In this document: positions 8,268 to 16,006 of the stretch, piece by piece
How positions within the stretch are numbered: position 1 is the stretch's first letter
Layout: each line of letters opens with the position of its first letter
Source: Pseudomonadota bacterium
Lineage (GTDB): Bacteria; Pseudomonadota; Alphaproteobacteria; Reyranellales; Reyranellaceae
Length of the DNA stretch: 64,000 nucleotides
Reading direction: 5' to 3'
Assembly (NCBI GenBank): GCA_018242505.1
Contig: JAFEBU010000065.1
Location: 96,411 to 160,410 of the forward strand
The notes under the pieces: model-generated
Seen by the model: only the letters and a program-made list of their open reading frames with translations
The model's database searches: none
What the model was told of the DNA's origin: nothing
Made by a program: the position numbers and the translations under genes

Positions 8268-9113
8268 TCAGCGATGGAATACCAGCGTCCGCACCTCGAT
8301 GCTTTCACGTGGCCGCGCATCGGCTGGCGCCGTCGGGTCGATGAAGGCGCTGTGCGGCGTGAAACGGGCCGGCACCGTACTCAAGGTATCTGAGCATTTC
8401 AGCAGCAGCGCCTCGTCGGTACGCATCCGCGGCACATAGTACCAGCGGTGCGCGGGATGGTAAGTCACCGAATAGGTCTCGCCGACCCGGTGCGGATAGA
8501 CGAGGTCCGACGGCACGAGCTGATCGGCGCCGACGCTGGTCGCATCGCAAACGGCGAGCGGCGAATCGAGCAGCGGTCCCTCGATCGGTCGCCAGACATT
8601 GATCACCTGGACCCGGCCCTTCAGCAGCTCCTCGGCGTCATCGGGAAGAAGATCGCGCACGCGCTGCGGGCCTGAGCGTGCGGTATGGTCGATGTGCACA
8701 CGCTGTACGGGCTGGCGCGGTCCGGCGCCACGGTCCTCGGCACCGGCAATGCGGCGGCGCGCTGTGTGGTCGAAGATATGGACGCGATAGGCGCCGGTCG
8801 CTTCCTTCAGGATACGCTCAACCTCGGGGTAGTAGACGCGGCGCACCTCCTCTTCGTCGAAGAAGTCGCGCACGGCGCTCGCATGCTCTATCAGCGCAAA
8901 GCCCGTCGCGTCGAGCGACACCTTGTCGGTGATCGGCCGCGCGTCGCGGATCATGACGCGATGTGCCTCGTGCAAGCTGTTGCTGCGCGGCACGCCGACC
9001 GGCGGATCGAACGTGTAGTTGCGTGGGCGTTCGGCCATCGGCACGAGATAGTTCAAGTCGGCCAGCACATGCGGCGGTGCAGCGATGGCCTCGGCATTGG
9101 CTTGAAGCGTCAT
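8268..9113 (-). CDS. CmcJ/NvfI-family Fe(II)/2-oxoglutarate-type oxygenase
   Basis: A 281-residue protein of the family that includes cephamycin CmcJ and the fungal AsqJ/NvfI oxygenases. It shows a HxD iron pair (VHID, His140 and Asp142), the family blocks VINVWRPIEGPLLDSPLAVCD and HRWYYVPRM, and RFTPHSAFIDP near the end; the third iron ligand is His222 or His254. Family members hydroxylate or desaturate small molecules. The ATG at 9113 follows a good GGAGG site. It is downstream of the Rieske gene on the same strand, 150 bases apart, and may belong to that regulated cluster. Confidence 0.82.
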   Translation of the reverse strand: MTLQANAEAIAAPPHVLADLNYLVPMAERPRNYTFDPPVGVPRSNSLHEAHRVMIRDARPITDKVSLDATGFALIEHASAVRDFFDEEEVRRVYYPEVERILKEATGAYRVHIFDHTARRRIAGAEDRGAGPRQPVQRVHIDHTARSGPQRVRDLLPDDAEELLKGRVQVINVWRPIEGPLLDSPLAVCDATSVGADQLVPSDLVYPHRVGETYSVTYHPAHRWYYVPRMRTDEALLLKCSDTLSTVPARFTPHSAFIDPTAPADARPRESIEVRTLVFHR

Positions 9114-9133
9114 GGACAGGACCTCCGAATCGT

Positions 9134-9152
9134 TCGGTCGAATTCGTACCGA
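9134..9152. promoter_or_regulatory. Inverted repeat upstream of the CmcJ-like gene
   Basis: TCGGT and ACCGA arms surround the 8-bp palindrome CGAATTCG, 20-40 bases upstream of the start codon. It could be an operator or an mRNA hairpin. It does not resemble the GTATAC sites of the neighbouring divergent promoter. Confidence 0.3.
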
Positions 9153-9263
9153 TGATCTTGGGGGCTCTGCCGGCCTGCGCCATGGAGAAGAACTGCCGGG
9201 ATCCATGAGAGGACGTACTGCGAAAGGAAAAGATTTTCCCCGTTACGGCGTGGCTCGGCAGAA

Positions 9264-10082
9264 TCAGGTGGCAGTTGCCGCCTCGGCATAAGCCGCATCG
9301 AGTCGCCGATGAAAATCGACGAGAAGCGCATTGTCTTCCGAGGCCATCGTTCCAGCGGCACGGTCCGCCTGCAGATGCTCGCAGGCCTGCTTGATCAGAC
9401 CGCTCGACGGCTCGTGTTCTTTGGCAGTGTCGCCGAACACATGAGTGAGGAGGCGTGTGCGCAGGAAGGTGTGCGGGACGATCTGCTCGACGATCGCAAG
9501 AGCGCCGGCGCGGCGCAATGCGAGCAGCGGCCATTGCCAGATGAAATCGCGCGACCGATCGCGATGCTCGAGCAGCAGATGCTCGACCGCGACTTTCCAG
9601 TTGCACGCGATGTCAGTGGCGATGGTGCCGCCATACGCCGGCAACGGGTCCCCGAGTTCCGGTGGAGCGATCTTGCCTCCAATGCTGAAGAAGACCAGGC
9701 TCGCCTTCTGCACGACCGCAAACGATGCCAAATTGACATCGGGTGACTGCACATCGGCCGGCGCGACGGGTGGCGGCGCCGCCAAGAACTTGCCGGCAAG
9801 GTCGTAGGTCCAGCCATGGAAACGGCAACGGAAGATTTCGCACGTCCCTGAGGGCGCGCCGACGACCGGCATGTTCTGATGGCGACAGGCATTGCGCAGC
9901 ACACGAACCACGCCCTCCCCGTCGCGCACGGCCACGACGCCCCAGCCGCCCACGGTTGCCGCCAGGAAGTTCCCTCTGCTGCGAATCTGTCCCTCGGCGC
10001 AGACCGGCAACCAGTCGGTCGAAAAGACCGTCCGTTTCTCGATCTGAAAGGCGTCGCCCTGACTGTAGTCCTCCGACTTCAT
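9264..10082 (-). CDS. Small Rieske [2Fe-2S] protein lacking the oxygenase iron site
   Basis: A 272-residue protein with a Rieske domain: NACRHQNM (Cys66, His68) and FRCRFHGWTYD (Cys86, His89). Its second half aligns with ring-hydroxylating oxygenase alpha subunits around CNWKVAVEHLLLEHRD, but where naphthalene dioxygenase has two His (12 and 17 residues after the Lys of NWK) this protein has Asp and Phe. It is also shorter than usual alpha subunits. The mononuclear iron site thus looks absent, and an electron-transfer role is more likely than oxygenation. A TTG 15 bases upstream of the ATG is an alternative start. No ribosome site is clear and an operator sits just upstream. Confidence 0.8.
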   Translation of the reverse strand: MKSEDYSQGDAFQIEKRTVFSTDWLPVCAEGQIRSRGNFLAATVGGWGVVAVRDGEGVVRVLRNACRHQNMPVVGAPSGTCEIFRCRFHGWTYDLAGKFLAAPPPVAPADVQSPDVNLASFAVVQKASLVFFSIGGKIAPPELGDPLPAYGGTIATDIACNWKVAVEHLLLEHRDRSRDFIWQWPLLALRRAGALAIVEQIVPHTFLRTRLLTHVFGDTAKEHEPSSGLIKQACEHLQADRAAGTMASEDNALLVDFHRRLDAAYAEAATAT

Positions 10083-10086
10083 CGCT

Positions 10087-10098
10087 ACTGTATACAAT
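10087..10098. promoter_or_regulatory. GntR-type operator 1 (GTATAC core)
   Basis: ACTGTATACAAT; on the minus strand ATTGTATACAGT, one base from the perfect palindrome ATTGTATACAAT. It lies 5 bases upstream of the Rieske ATG and 52 bases (centre to centre) from a matching site before the diiron-protein gene. GT..AC-centred dyads are typical of GntR-FCD regulators, one of which is encoded at the end of the divergent operon. Confidence 0.65.
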
Positions 10099-10115
10099 AT
10101 GACTTGCCGAAAGGC

Positions 10116-10122
10116 GATAATA
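10116..10122. promoter_or_regulatory. Overlapping divergent -10 boxes
   Basis: GATAAT on the plus strand (10116-10121) and TATTAT on the minus strand (10122 to 10117) overlap midway between the two GTATAC operators. With starts 6-7 bases downstream, each operator would fall at about +11 to +23 of one transcript and over the -35 of the other. The -35 hexamers are weak, suggesting an activator or a weak promoter. Confidence 0.4.
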
Positions 10123-10138
10123 GGAGGATTTTACCAGA

Positions 10139-10150
10139 ATTGTATACGAT
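10139..10150. promoter_or_regulatory. GntR-type operator 2 (GTATAC core)
   Basis: ATTGTATACGAT, one base from the same perfect palindrome as operator 1, just upstream of the GGAGG ribosome site of the diiron-protein gene. The 52-bp spacing of the two centres is close to five helical turns, so both dimers could sit on one face of the DNA. Confidence 0.65.
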
Positions 10151-10162
10151 TTGGAGGCCGCC

Positions 10163-10897
10163 ATGACAAAGAGCGCTTTCCGTCTGGCTCTCGAAGAAGC
10201 CATCGAGCAACGGCATTCGGCCGTGCATCCATGGAGCGACGCCTGGACATCGGGCAGACTCAACCGTCAGCTCCTGGGCGAATGGGTGAAGCAGCACTAT
10301 CACTATGTGAGCCACTTCTCGGAGTGGCTTGGCGCCGTATACGCCAACTGCCCGCACTGGGAGGTTCAGCACTTCCTGCTGGAAAACATCACCGAGGAAG
10401 AAGGCTTCGTGGGCTCGGCTGACTTCGAGCCGGTGCGTCATTCCGAGCTGTTGCTGGAATTCGCCGAGACCTGCGGCATGAAACGGGCCGAGATCCTGGA
10501 CGCCCAGGTGAAGGGCGAACTGCTGCCCGAGACGCTCGGCCTTCAAAGCTGGTGTGCCATGCAGTCGAGCAAGCCGTTTGTCGAAGCGCTGTCGGGTCTG
10601 TTGATCGGGCTCGAAAGCCAGGTGCCGCGCATCTACAGCAAGACCACCCCGCCGTTACTGGAGAAATACGGCTTCGCCGAGGACGAGGTGACCTTCTTCA
10701 CCTTGCATATCGTCGCCGATGCCGAGCACGGCGAGCGAGGCTTCGAGATTGTCGAGAAGTACGCCACGACCGACGCCCAGCGCGAGGCTTGCGTGCGGCT
10801 GGTGAAGGAAGCGACCATGATGCGTCGCCTCTATCTCGACGGTCTCTATCGCAAGTTCCTGGTGAAGCCGGAGGCTGCGGCCAGACTGGCAGCGTAA
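10163..10897 (+). CDS. Heme-oxygenase-like diiron oxidase (PqqC/CADD-like)
   Basis: A 244-residue all-helical protein of the TenA/PqqC superfamily annotated as iron-containing redox enzymes. The CADD-type metal ligands can be placed: a Glu in ENITEEEGF (78-80), His93, Glu151, then His182-x3-Asp186-x2-His189 in LHIVADAEHGE, with the same spacing as CADD. This separates it from cofactor-free PqqC and from thiaminase TenA. Relatives perform N-oxygenation, decarboxylative desaturation or self-sacrificing ring formation; the substrate here is unknown. The ATG is five bases after GGAGG. It heads an operon with GlcG/HbpS-like and GntR genes and diverges from the Rieske gene. Confidence 0.8.
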   Translation: MTKSAFRLALEEAIEQRHSAVHPWSDAWTSGRLNRQLLGEWVKQHYHYVSHFSEWLGAVYANCPHWEVQHFLLENITEEEGFVGSADFEPVRHSELLLEFAETCGMKRAEILDAQVKGELLPETLGLQSWCAMQSSKPFVEALSGLLIGLESQVPRIYSKTTPPLLEKYGFAEDEVTFFTLHIVADAEHGERGFEIVEKYATTDAQREACVRLVKEATMMRRLYLDGLYRKFLVKPEAAARLAA

Positions 10898-10901
10898 TCA
10901 C

Positions 10902-11327
10902 GTGCACACCTACAAGACGCTGACGCTCGCCGAGGCCCACGTCATCCTCGACGCGGCGCAGAAGAAGGCGGAGGATCTCGGCGTCCCCGAGGTTCTCTGC
11001 GTGGCCGATAATGCGGGCTATCCGATCGCACTGCGTCGCCTCGATGGCGGCAAGGTGACGAGTGTGCAGATCGCCATGAACAAGGCCTTCACCGCAGCCG
11101 GCCATCGCAAGCCGACGCACGTCTACAAGAATGCGCTGCCCGGCGAGGAGGCGTTCGGCATTTTCACCCAGCACGAGGGCCGCTTCACCGTGTTCGTGGG
11201 CGGCTTCCCGATCTTCGTCGACGGCCAGTGCGTGGGCTCGATCGCAGCCTCGGGGGGTAACGGCGAACAGGATATCGCCTGCTGCGAGGCGGGCATCGCC
11301 GCCTTCATGGCAACGCTGAAGACATGA
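10902..11327 (+). CDS. GlcG/HbpS (DUF336) heme-binding-like protein
   Basis: A 141-residue GlcG/HbpS protein: TLAEAHVILDAAQKKAEDLG at the front, KAFTAAGHRKPTH in the middle and the glycine-rich VGSIAASGGNGEQD near the end. Proteins of this family bind heme or flavin-like ligands or accompany oxidative pathways, but few have proven functions. A GTG start lies five bases after the diiron gene's stop, and its TGA overlaps the ATG of the regulator, so the three genes are one operon. Confidence 0.82.
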   Translation: MHTYKTLTLAEAHVILDAAQKKAEDLGVPEVLCVADNAGYPIALRRLDGGKVTSVQIAMNKAFTAAGHRKPTHVYKNALPGEEAFGIFTQHEGRFTVFVGGFPIFVDGQCVGSIAASGGNGEQDIACCEAGIAAFMATLKT

Positions 11328-11989
11328 ACGCCCGCACCTCTCCTTCCCTCAGCAAGCTCGTGCGCGAACGCATCCGGGGCCAGATCCTCAACGGTCGTCT
11401 GAAGCCCGGTGCGCGGCTGGTCGAGGATCGCCTGTCGGCCGAGCTCGGCGTATCGCGTGTTCCCGTGCGCGAGGCGCTGCGCAGCCTTTCCGCCGAGGGG
11501 CTGGTGCGGCTGGAACCACACCGTGGCGCCACCGTGGTAGAAGTCACTCCTGAGACCGTCGCCGAGCTCGTCGAGGTGCGCGCCCTGCTGGAAGGCCAGA
11601 ACGCCCGCCTTGCCGCCCGTCGCCACGATCCCGAAATCGTGCGGCAGCTCCGCGAGACGTTGGCGCACGGCAACGCCGCCGCCGAGTCGGGCACGACCGA
11701 GGAGCTCACCCGACTCAATGCCGAATTCCATGAGCGGCTGGGCGAGGCGAGCCGCAACTCGGTTTTGCTCGATGTGATGCGCGGCCTGCGCGAACGCACC
11801 AGTCTCGCATTTGCGATCAACAGCCGCGCCCGCGCGCGTGAGGACTGGAAAGAGCATGCCGGCATCCTCGAAGCGGTGATCGCAGGCGACGAGGAGCTGG
11901 CCGCCCTCCTCGCCATTCGTCACGTCCAGAACGCCGCGTCAGCCTTCGCCCGCGCCCATGCCACAGCCGCCAACGACGACGCGGCCTAA
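11324..11989 (+). CDS. GntR-family transcriptional regulator, FCD subfamily
   Basis: A 221-residue regulator. The N-terminal winged helix shows GRLKPGARLVEDRLSAELGV then SRVPVREALRSL; the C-terminal FCD domain has metal-binding His candidates in NAEFHERL, KEHAGIL and AIRHVQN. Such proteins bind GT..AC dyads and sense small carboxylates or amino acids. It most likely binds the two ATTGTATACAAT-like sites upstream of its own operon, giving autoregulation and control of the divergent Rieske gene. It overlaps the preceding gene by four bases (ATGA) and its stop overlaps the end of the convergent SDR. Confidence 0.88.
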   Translation: MNARTSPSLSKLVRERIRGQILNGRLKPGARLVEDRLSAELGVSRVPVREALRSLSAEGLVRLEPHRGATVVEVTPETVAELVEVRALLEGQNARLAARRHDPEIVRQLRETLAHGNAAAESGTTEELTRLNAEFHERLGEASRNSVLLDVMRGLRERTSLAFAINSRARAREDWKEHAGILEAVIAGDEELAALLAIRHVQNAASAFARAHATAANDDAA

Positions 11990-12786
11990 CGACCTTTCAT
12001 CGGCAGGCCGCCGAGATGGGTGCCGGCATCGACGATCAGGAACTCGCCGGTGATGTTGCTGGCGCTGGTGAGGAAAAAGATCGCGGCCTCCGCCATCTGT
12101 TCGGCCGTCCCGGCCTGGCGCAATGGCGTCGTCTGTTCCTGGGCCGCCTTCAGCTTCTCGTAGTCGTCTTTCCCCAGCGCGCCCAGCAGCCAGCGCGTCT
12201 GGATGAAACCCGGACAAACCGTGTTGACCCGGACCGCCGGCCCGAACCAGCGGGCCAGCGAGAGCGTAAGCGTGTTCAGGGCGCCCTTCGACGCGGCATA
12301 GGGGATCGAGGTGCCGACTCCCATCACGCCCGCAATCGAAGAGATGTTGATGATCGATCCGCGTTCCTGCTTCTCGTCCCACTGCTTCTTCATGGTCGGG
12401 AAGACGGCGCGGCTCATCATATAGGGGCCGGTCACGTTGACGCGCAGGATACGATCGAAATCCTCGGCCGTGACACCGTCGAGATCGCCCTGATTCTGGA
12501 ACTTGGTGGTGCCGGCGTTGTTGATCAGCCCGTCGATACGGCCCCATGCCGTCATCGTCTCGGCGGCGAGCTTCTTGCAATCGACATCCTGTCCCATGTC
12601 GGCCTGCACGAGGATGGCCTGCACGCCCTTGGCTTTCACCTTTGCGTAGGTCTCGTCGGCCTCCTTCTTGCTCTTGGTGTAATTGATCGCGACGTTCCAA
12701 CCTTTCGCCGCCAGATCGACCGCGCACGCGGCGCCAAGGCCGGTCGCCGACCCCGTCACGATTGCCACTTTGGCCGATTGCGCCAT
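11986..12786 (-). CDS. Short-chain dehydrogenase/reductase
   Basis: A 266-residue classical SDR: cofactor loop VTGSATGLGAA, NNAG at the end of strand 4, catalytic Ser in IINISSIAG, and YAASKGAL for Tyr-x3-Lys. The Asn-Tyr after the second strand (AINYTKSKK) suggests NADP preference, weakly. The ATG at 12786 has a GGGAGGGA site; an earlier in-frame ATG lacks one. It is tail-to-tail with the GntR gene and may act on the product of that cluster, but the orientation does not require this. Confidence 0.85.
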   Translation of the reverse strand: MAQSAKVAIVTGSATGLGAACAVDLAAKGWNVAINYTKSKKEADETYAKVKAKGVQAILVQADMGQDVDCKKLAAETMTAWGRIDGLINNAGTTKFQNQGDLDGVTAEDFDRILRVNVTGPYMMSRAVFPTMKKQWDEKQERGSIINISSIAGVMGVGTSIPYAASKGALNTLTLSLARWFGPAVRVNTVCPGFIQTRWLLGALGKDDYEKLKAAQEQTTPLRQAGTAEQMAEAAIFFLTSASNITGEFLIVDAGTHLGGLPMKGR

Positions 12787-12999
12787 GTCGTCCCTCCCGA
12801 TGAATTGCCGCTCCTTCATAGGCCACGATCCGGCCTGTCGGCAAAGAAATCGGCAGATCTCCCGTCATCCGCTCCGTGGAAATCCTGCCGCTCCATGACA
12901 AAGCCTCATCGGAACCGCGCGGGACTTTTTCCCATGACGGCCCGTCCTTTCGGCTAGGATCTCGCGCAAGAACCCGATAGGCAGGGTAAAAGGCGGGAA

Positions 13000-13764
13000 A
13001 TGGCAGACCTCTTTTCAATGAAGAACCGCGTCGTTCTGCTCACCGGCGCCTCCCGCGGGCTCGGTCGTGACATGGCCCTCACCCTGGCCGAGGCAGGCGC
13101 CACGGTGCTGTGCGCCGGTCGTACCGTGAAGGCGCTCGAAGCGACGGCGAAGGCGATCGGCCGCAAGGGCGGCAAAGCTCACGTGGTACCGCTCGACGTC
13201 ACGGACGAGGCCGCGGTGCGCGAGCTGGTGGCAAATATCATCGCCAGGCATCGCCGCATCGACGTGCTGGTGAACAATGCGGGCGTGCTGTCGCGCGAGC
13301 CGATCGTCGATCTTGCGACCGAATCGTTCCGCCTCACGGTGGAGACCGACCTCGTTGCGCCTTTCGTGCTCTCGCGCGAGGTCGGCCGGCACATGCTGAA
13401 GCGCAAGTACGGTCGCATCGTCAACATCGCCTCGGTGCTGGCGGTCGTGGCGCGCGCCCAGGTCGCGGGCTATGTCTCGGCCAAGCACGGCCTCGTCGGC
13501 CTCACCAAGAGTCTCGCCGTCGAATTCGGCCCCGACGTGACGGCCAACGCGATCGCGCCGGGATATATCCGCACGGAGATCAACGTGGCGCTGCAGCAGA
13601 ACAGGAGTTTCAGCGACATGCTGGAGCAACGTACTGCGGCGCATCGTTGGGGAAAGCTCGAAGATCTGCGCGGCGCGCTGTTGCTGCTCGCATCCGATGC
13701 TGGCGCCTATATCACCGGCCACACGCTGGTCGTCGATGGCGGTCTCTCGACCGTTCTGGCCTGA
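13000..13764 (+). CDS. Short-chain dehydrogenase/reductase (gluconate-5-dehydrogenase-like)
   Basis: A 254-residue classical SDR with TGASRGLG, the acidic-to-Arg turn LCAGRTVKAL suggesting NADP, NNAGVLS, IVNIASVLA (Ser) and YVSAKHGL (Tyr and Lys). The C-terminal block ITGHTLVVDGG is standard. Substrate is not evident. It is followed three bases later by a membrane-anchored unknown protein, then an acyl-CoA ligase, so it may belong to an acyl-CoA degradation operon. Confidence 0.85.
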   Translation: MADLFSMKNRVVLLTGASRGLGRDMALTLAEAGATVLCAGRTVKALEATAKAIGRKGGKAHVVPLDVTDEAAVRELVANIIARHRRIDVLVNNAGVLSREPIVDLATESFRLTVETDLVAPFVLSREVGRHMLKRKYGRIVNIASVLAVVARAQVAGYVSAKHGLVGLTKSLAVEFGPDVTANAIAPGYIRTEINVALQQNRSFSDMLEQRTAAHRWGKLEDLRGALLLLASDAGAYITGHTLVVDGGLSTVLA

Positions 13765-13766
13765 AC

Positions 13767-14255
13767 GTGCGCCGCACACTGCCCTGGATCATCGCCGTCG
13801 TCTTCGCGGCGGCGATCGCGCTTGGGGTCGCGATCTCGAAAGGCTGGCTGCAGGATCCGGCACTGACGCGGTCGGATTATGTCGGCACGATCGATGTCTC
13901 GGTGGACGATGCGCGGTTCTACCGCACCGTGCCTTTCGAATGGCGCGTCACCAGCGCCACCGGCAACGTTTCGGGCAACGATGTCGTCCACATCCGCATC
14001 GATCCGACGGGCGAGCGCACGGTGATTTGCGGCTGGCTCGTACTCGACAAGGCCGGTGCCTCGACACGCGCCTCGCGCTGGCTGAGCGAAGCCTACTTAA
14101 AGGTCGGCGACCTCACGATTCCGGCGTCCTTCATCGCGCCGGTCCAGGCCGCCCCGGGGAACGGCTTGAACGCCGGCTGTGCCGGTCTCTTCGACCATCT
14201 GAAGCCTGCCGCTGATGCTGCTCTCTCGCTCGACGGGCGTGCAGTCCCCGAGTAG
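13767..14255 (+). CDS. Membrane-anchored protein of unknown function
   Basis: A 162-residue protein with an N-terminal membrane segment (WIIAVVFAAAIALGVAI, about residues 7-23) and a predicted extracytoplasmic remainder containing one Cys pair (ICGW and NAGCAG). No family is recognised. The GTG start lies three bases after the SDR stop, with no room for another promoter, so it is co-transcribed. The downstream end is close to the acyl-CoA ligase start (28 bases). Confidence 0.65.
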   Translation: MRRTLPWIIAVVFAAAIALGVAISKGWLQDPALTRSDYVGTIDVSVDDARFYRTVPFEWRVTSATGNVSGNDVVHIRIDPTGERTVICGWLVLDKAGASTRASRWLSEAYLKVGDLTIPASFIAPVQAAPGNGLNAGCAGLFDHLKPAADAALSLDGRAVPE

Positions 14256-14283
14256 CGTAGGTCGGAATGAATTGCAGGGACAT

Positions 14284-15990
14284 ATGCCGATGCCCACTTT
14301 CCAACAAGCCCGCCAATTCCTGCTCGACAACCGCGCCGACTACCGCGCGGCGGTCGAGGGCTTCAAATGGCCCGAACCGGTAGCCTTCAACTGGGCGCTC
14401 GACTGGTTCGACGCCGATCTCGCGCGCGCCCCCGAGAGCAGGAATCGCTGCGGACTCTGGATTGTCGATGTCGCCACGGGCCAGGAAACCAAGCTTACAT
14501 TCGCCGAGTTGAGTGCGCGCTCGAACCAGGTCGCGAACTGGCTGCGCGGGCTTGGACTGAAGCGCGGCGAGCATCTCCTGGTGGTGCTGAACAACGTGGC
14601 GCCGCTCTGGGAGATCATGCTGGCGGCGATGAAGCTCGGCGCCGTGGTGATCCCGGCCACCACGCTTCTCACGACCGAGGAGCTCGCCGATCGTGTCGAG
14701 CGTGGCCGAGCCCGTATGATCATCGCCGGGGAAGACCAGGCGGAGAAATGCAAGGGCCTTTCGCGTGACGGTGTCACGTTCGTCACGACCAGCACGTCGA
14801 AGCTCGAAGGCTGGGTGCCGCTTGCCGACGCCTACAAGTGCCCCACGACCTTCACGCCCGACGGCATCACCAAGGCTGACGATCCGCTGCTGCTCTATTT
14901 CACCTCGGGTACGACGGCCAAGCCCAAGCTGGTGCGCCATAGCCACCGCTCCTATCCCGTCGGCAGCCTGTCGACCATGTACTGGCTCGGCCTGAAACCG
15001 GGCGATGTGCACGTGAACATCTCGTCGCCCGGTTGGGCCAAGCACGCCTGGAGCACTTTCTTTGCGCCCTGGAATGCAGGTGCGACAGTATTGATGGTCA
15101 ACCAGGCGCCCTTCAACGCAAAGGGCCTTTTGGGCGTGCTCGAACGCTGCAAGGTCACGACCTTCTGCGCCCCGCCCACGGTGTGGCGTCTCCTGATCCA
15201 GGAGGATCTGGCTGCCTGCAAGCTCGCTTTGCGCGAAGTCTGTGGTGCCGGCGAGCCGCTCAACCCCGAAGTGATCAACAGGGTGCAGGAGGCCTGGGGC
15301 CTCACCATCCGCGACGGTTACGGCCAGACCGAGACCACGGCGCAGATCGCCAATCCGCCAGGATTGCCGGTGAAAGCGGGCTCGATGGGCCGGCCGATGC
15401 CGGGTTATCGCATCCGGCTTCTCGATACCGACGACAAGGACGCCAAGGAAGGCGAAATCTGCCTCGTGCTGGGTGCCGACCGGCCCGCCGGCCTGATGCA
15501 GGGTTACGCCGACACTTCGGGCAAACTCACCGGCGCCGATGGCGCGGTCTACCGCACCGGCGACGTCGCGAGCATCGACGACGACGGCTATCTCACCTTC
15601 GTCGGCCGCGCAGACGATGTCTTCAAGTCCTCCGACTACCGCATCAGTCCGTTCGAGCTCGAGAGCGTGTTGATCGAGCATGATGCCGTCGCCGAGGCGG
15701 CGATCGTGCCCTCGCCCGACGAGATCCGGCTCAGCGTGCCCAAGGCCTTCGTGCTGCTGACGGCATCTGCGCCACCCACACGGGATACGGCTGCCTCGAT
15801 CCTGAAGTACTGCAATACGCGGCTTGCGCCCTTCAAGCGCATCCGCCGGCTGGAGTTCGTGACCGAGTTGCCCAAGACCATCTCGGGCAAGATCCGCCGC
15901 ACGCAGTTGCGCAAGGTCGAGTATGAAGGTGCCGCTCCCGAGGTCACCCGCGGCGTGGAATTCCACGAGAAGGACGTGTTGGGGAGCTGA
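14284..15990 (+). CDS. AMP-binding acyl-CoA synthetase
   Basis: A 568-residue ANL-superfamily ligase. It has the phosphate loop YFTSGTTAKPKLVRHSH, the adenine-binding DGYGQTET, the hinge block YRTGDVASIDDDGY, GRADDVFKSSDYRISPFELE and the catalytic Lys in KTISGKIRR. It activates a carboxylic acid to an acyl-CoA; the overall block pattern is of medium-chain or aryl acid ligases. ATG 14284 follows AGGGA. Upstream SDR and downstream Liv transporter genes suggest uptake and degradation of an organic acid. Confidence 0.88.
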   Translation: MPMPTFQQARQFLLDNRADYRAAVEGFKWPEPVAFNWALDWFDADLARAPESRNRCGLWIVDVATGQETKLTFAELSARSNQVANWLRGLGLKRGEHLLVVLNNVAPLWEIMLAAMKLGAVVIPATTLLTTEELADRVERGRARMIIAGEDQAEKCKGLSRDGVTFVTTSTSKLEGWVPLADAYKCPTTFTPDGITKADDPLLLYFTSGTTAKPKLVRHSHRSYPVGSLSTMYWLGLKPGDVHVNISSPGWAKHAWSTFFAPWNAGATVLMVNQAPFNAKGLLGVLERCKVTTFCAPPTVWRLLIQEDLAACKLALREVCGAGEPLNPEVINRVQEAWGLTIRDGYGQTETTAQIANPPGLPVKAGSMGRPMPGYRIRLLDTDDKDAKEGEICLVLGADRPAGLMQGYADTSGKLTGADGAVYRTGDVASIDDDGYLTFVGRADDVFKSSDYRISPFELESVLIEHDAVAEAAIVPSPDEIRLSVPKAFVLLTASAPPTRDTAASILKYCNTRLAPFKRIRRLEFVTELPKTISGKIRRTQLRKVEYEGAAPEVTRGVEFHEKDVLGS

Positions 15991-16006
15991 GCTGTCGCCG
16001 GCTAGA

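Noticed and set aside
10095..10097. TTG start for the Rieske protein
   Set aside because: It would begin inside the operator and upstream of the likely -10 product with no ribosome site; the ATG 15 bases downstream is preferred, though not proven.
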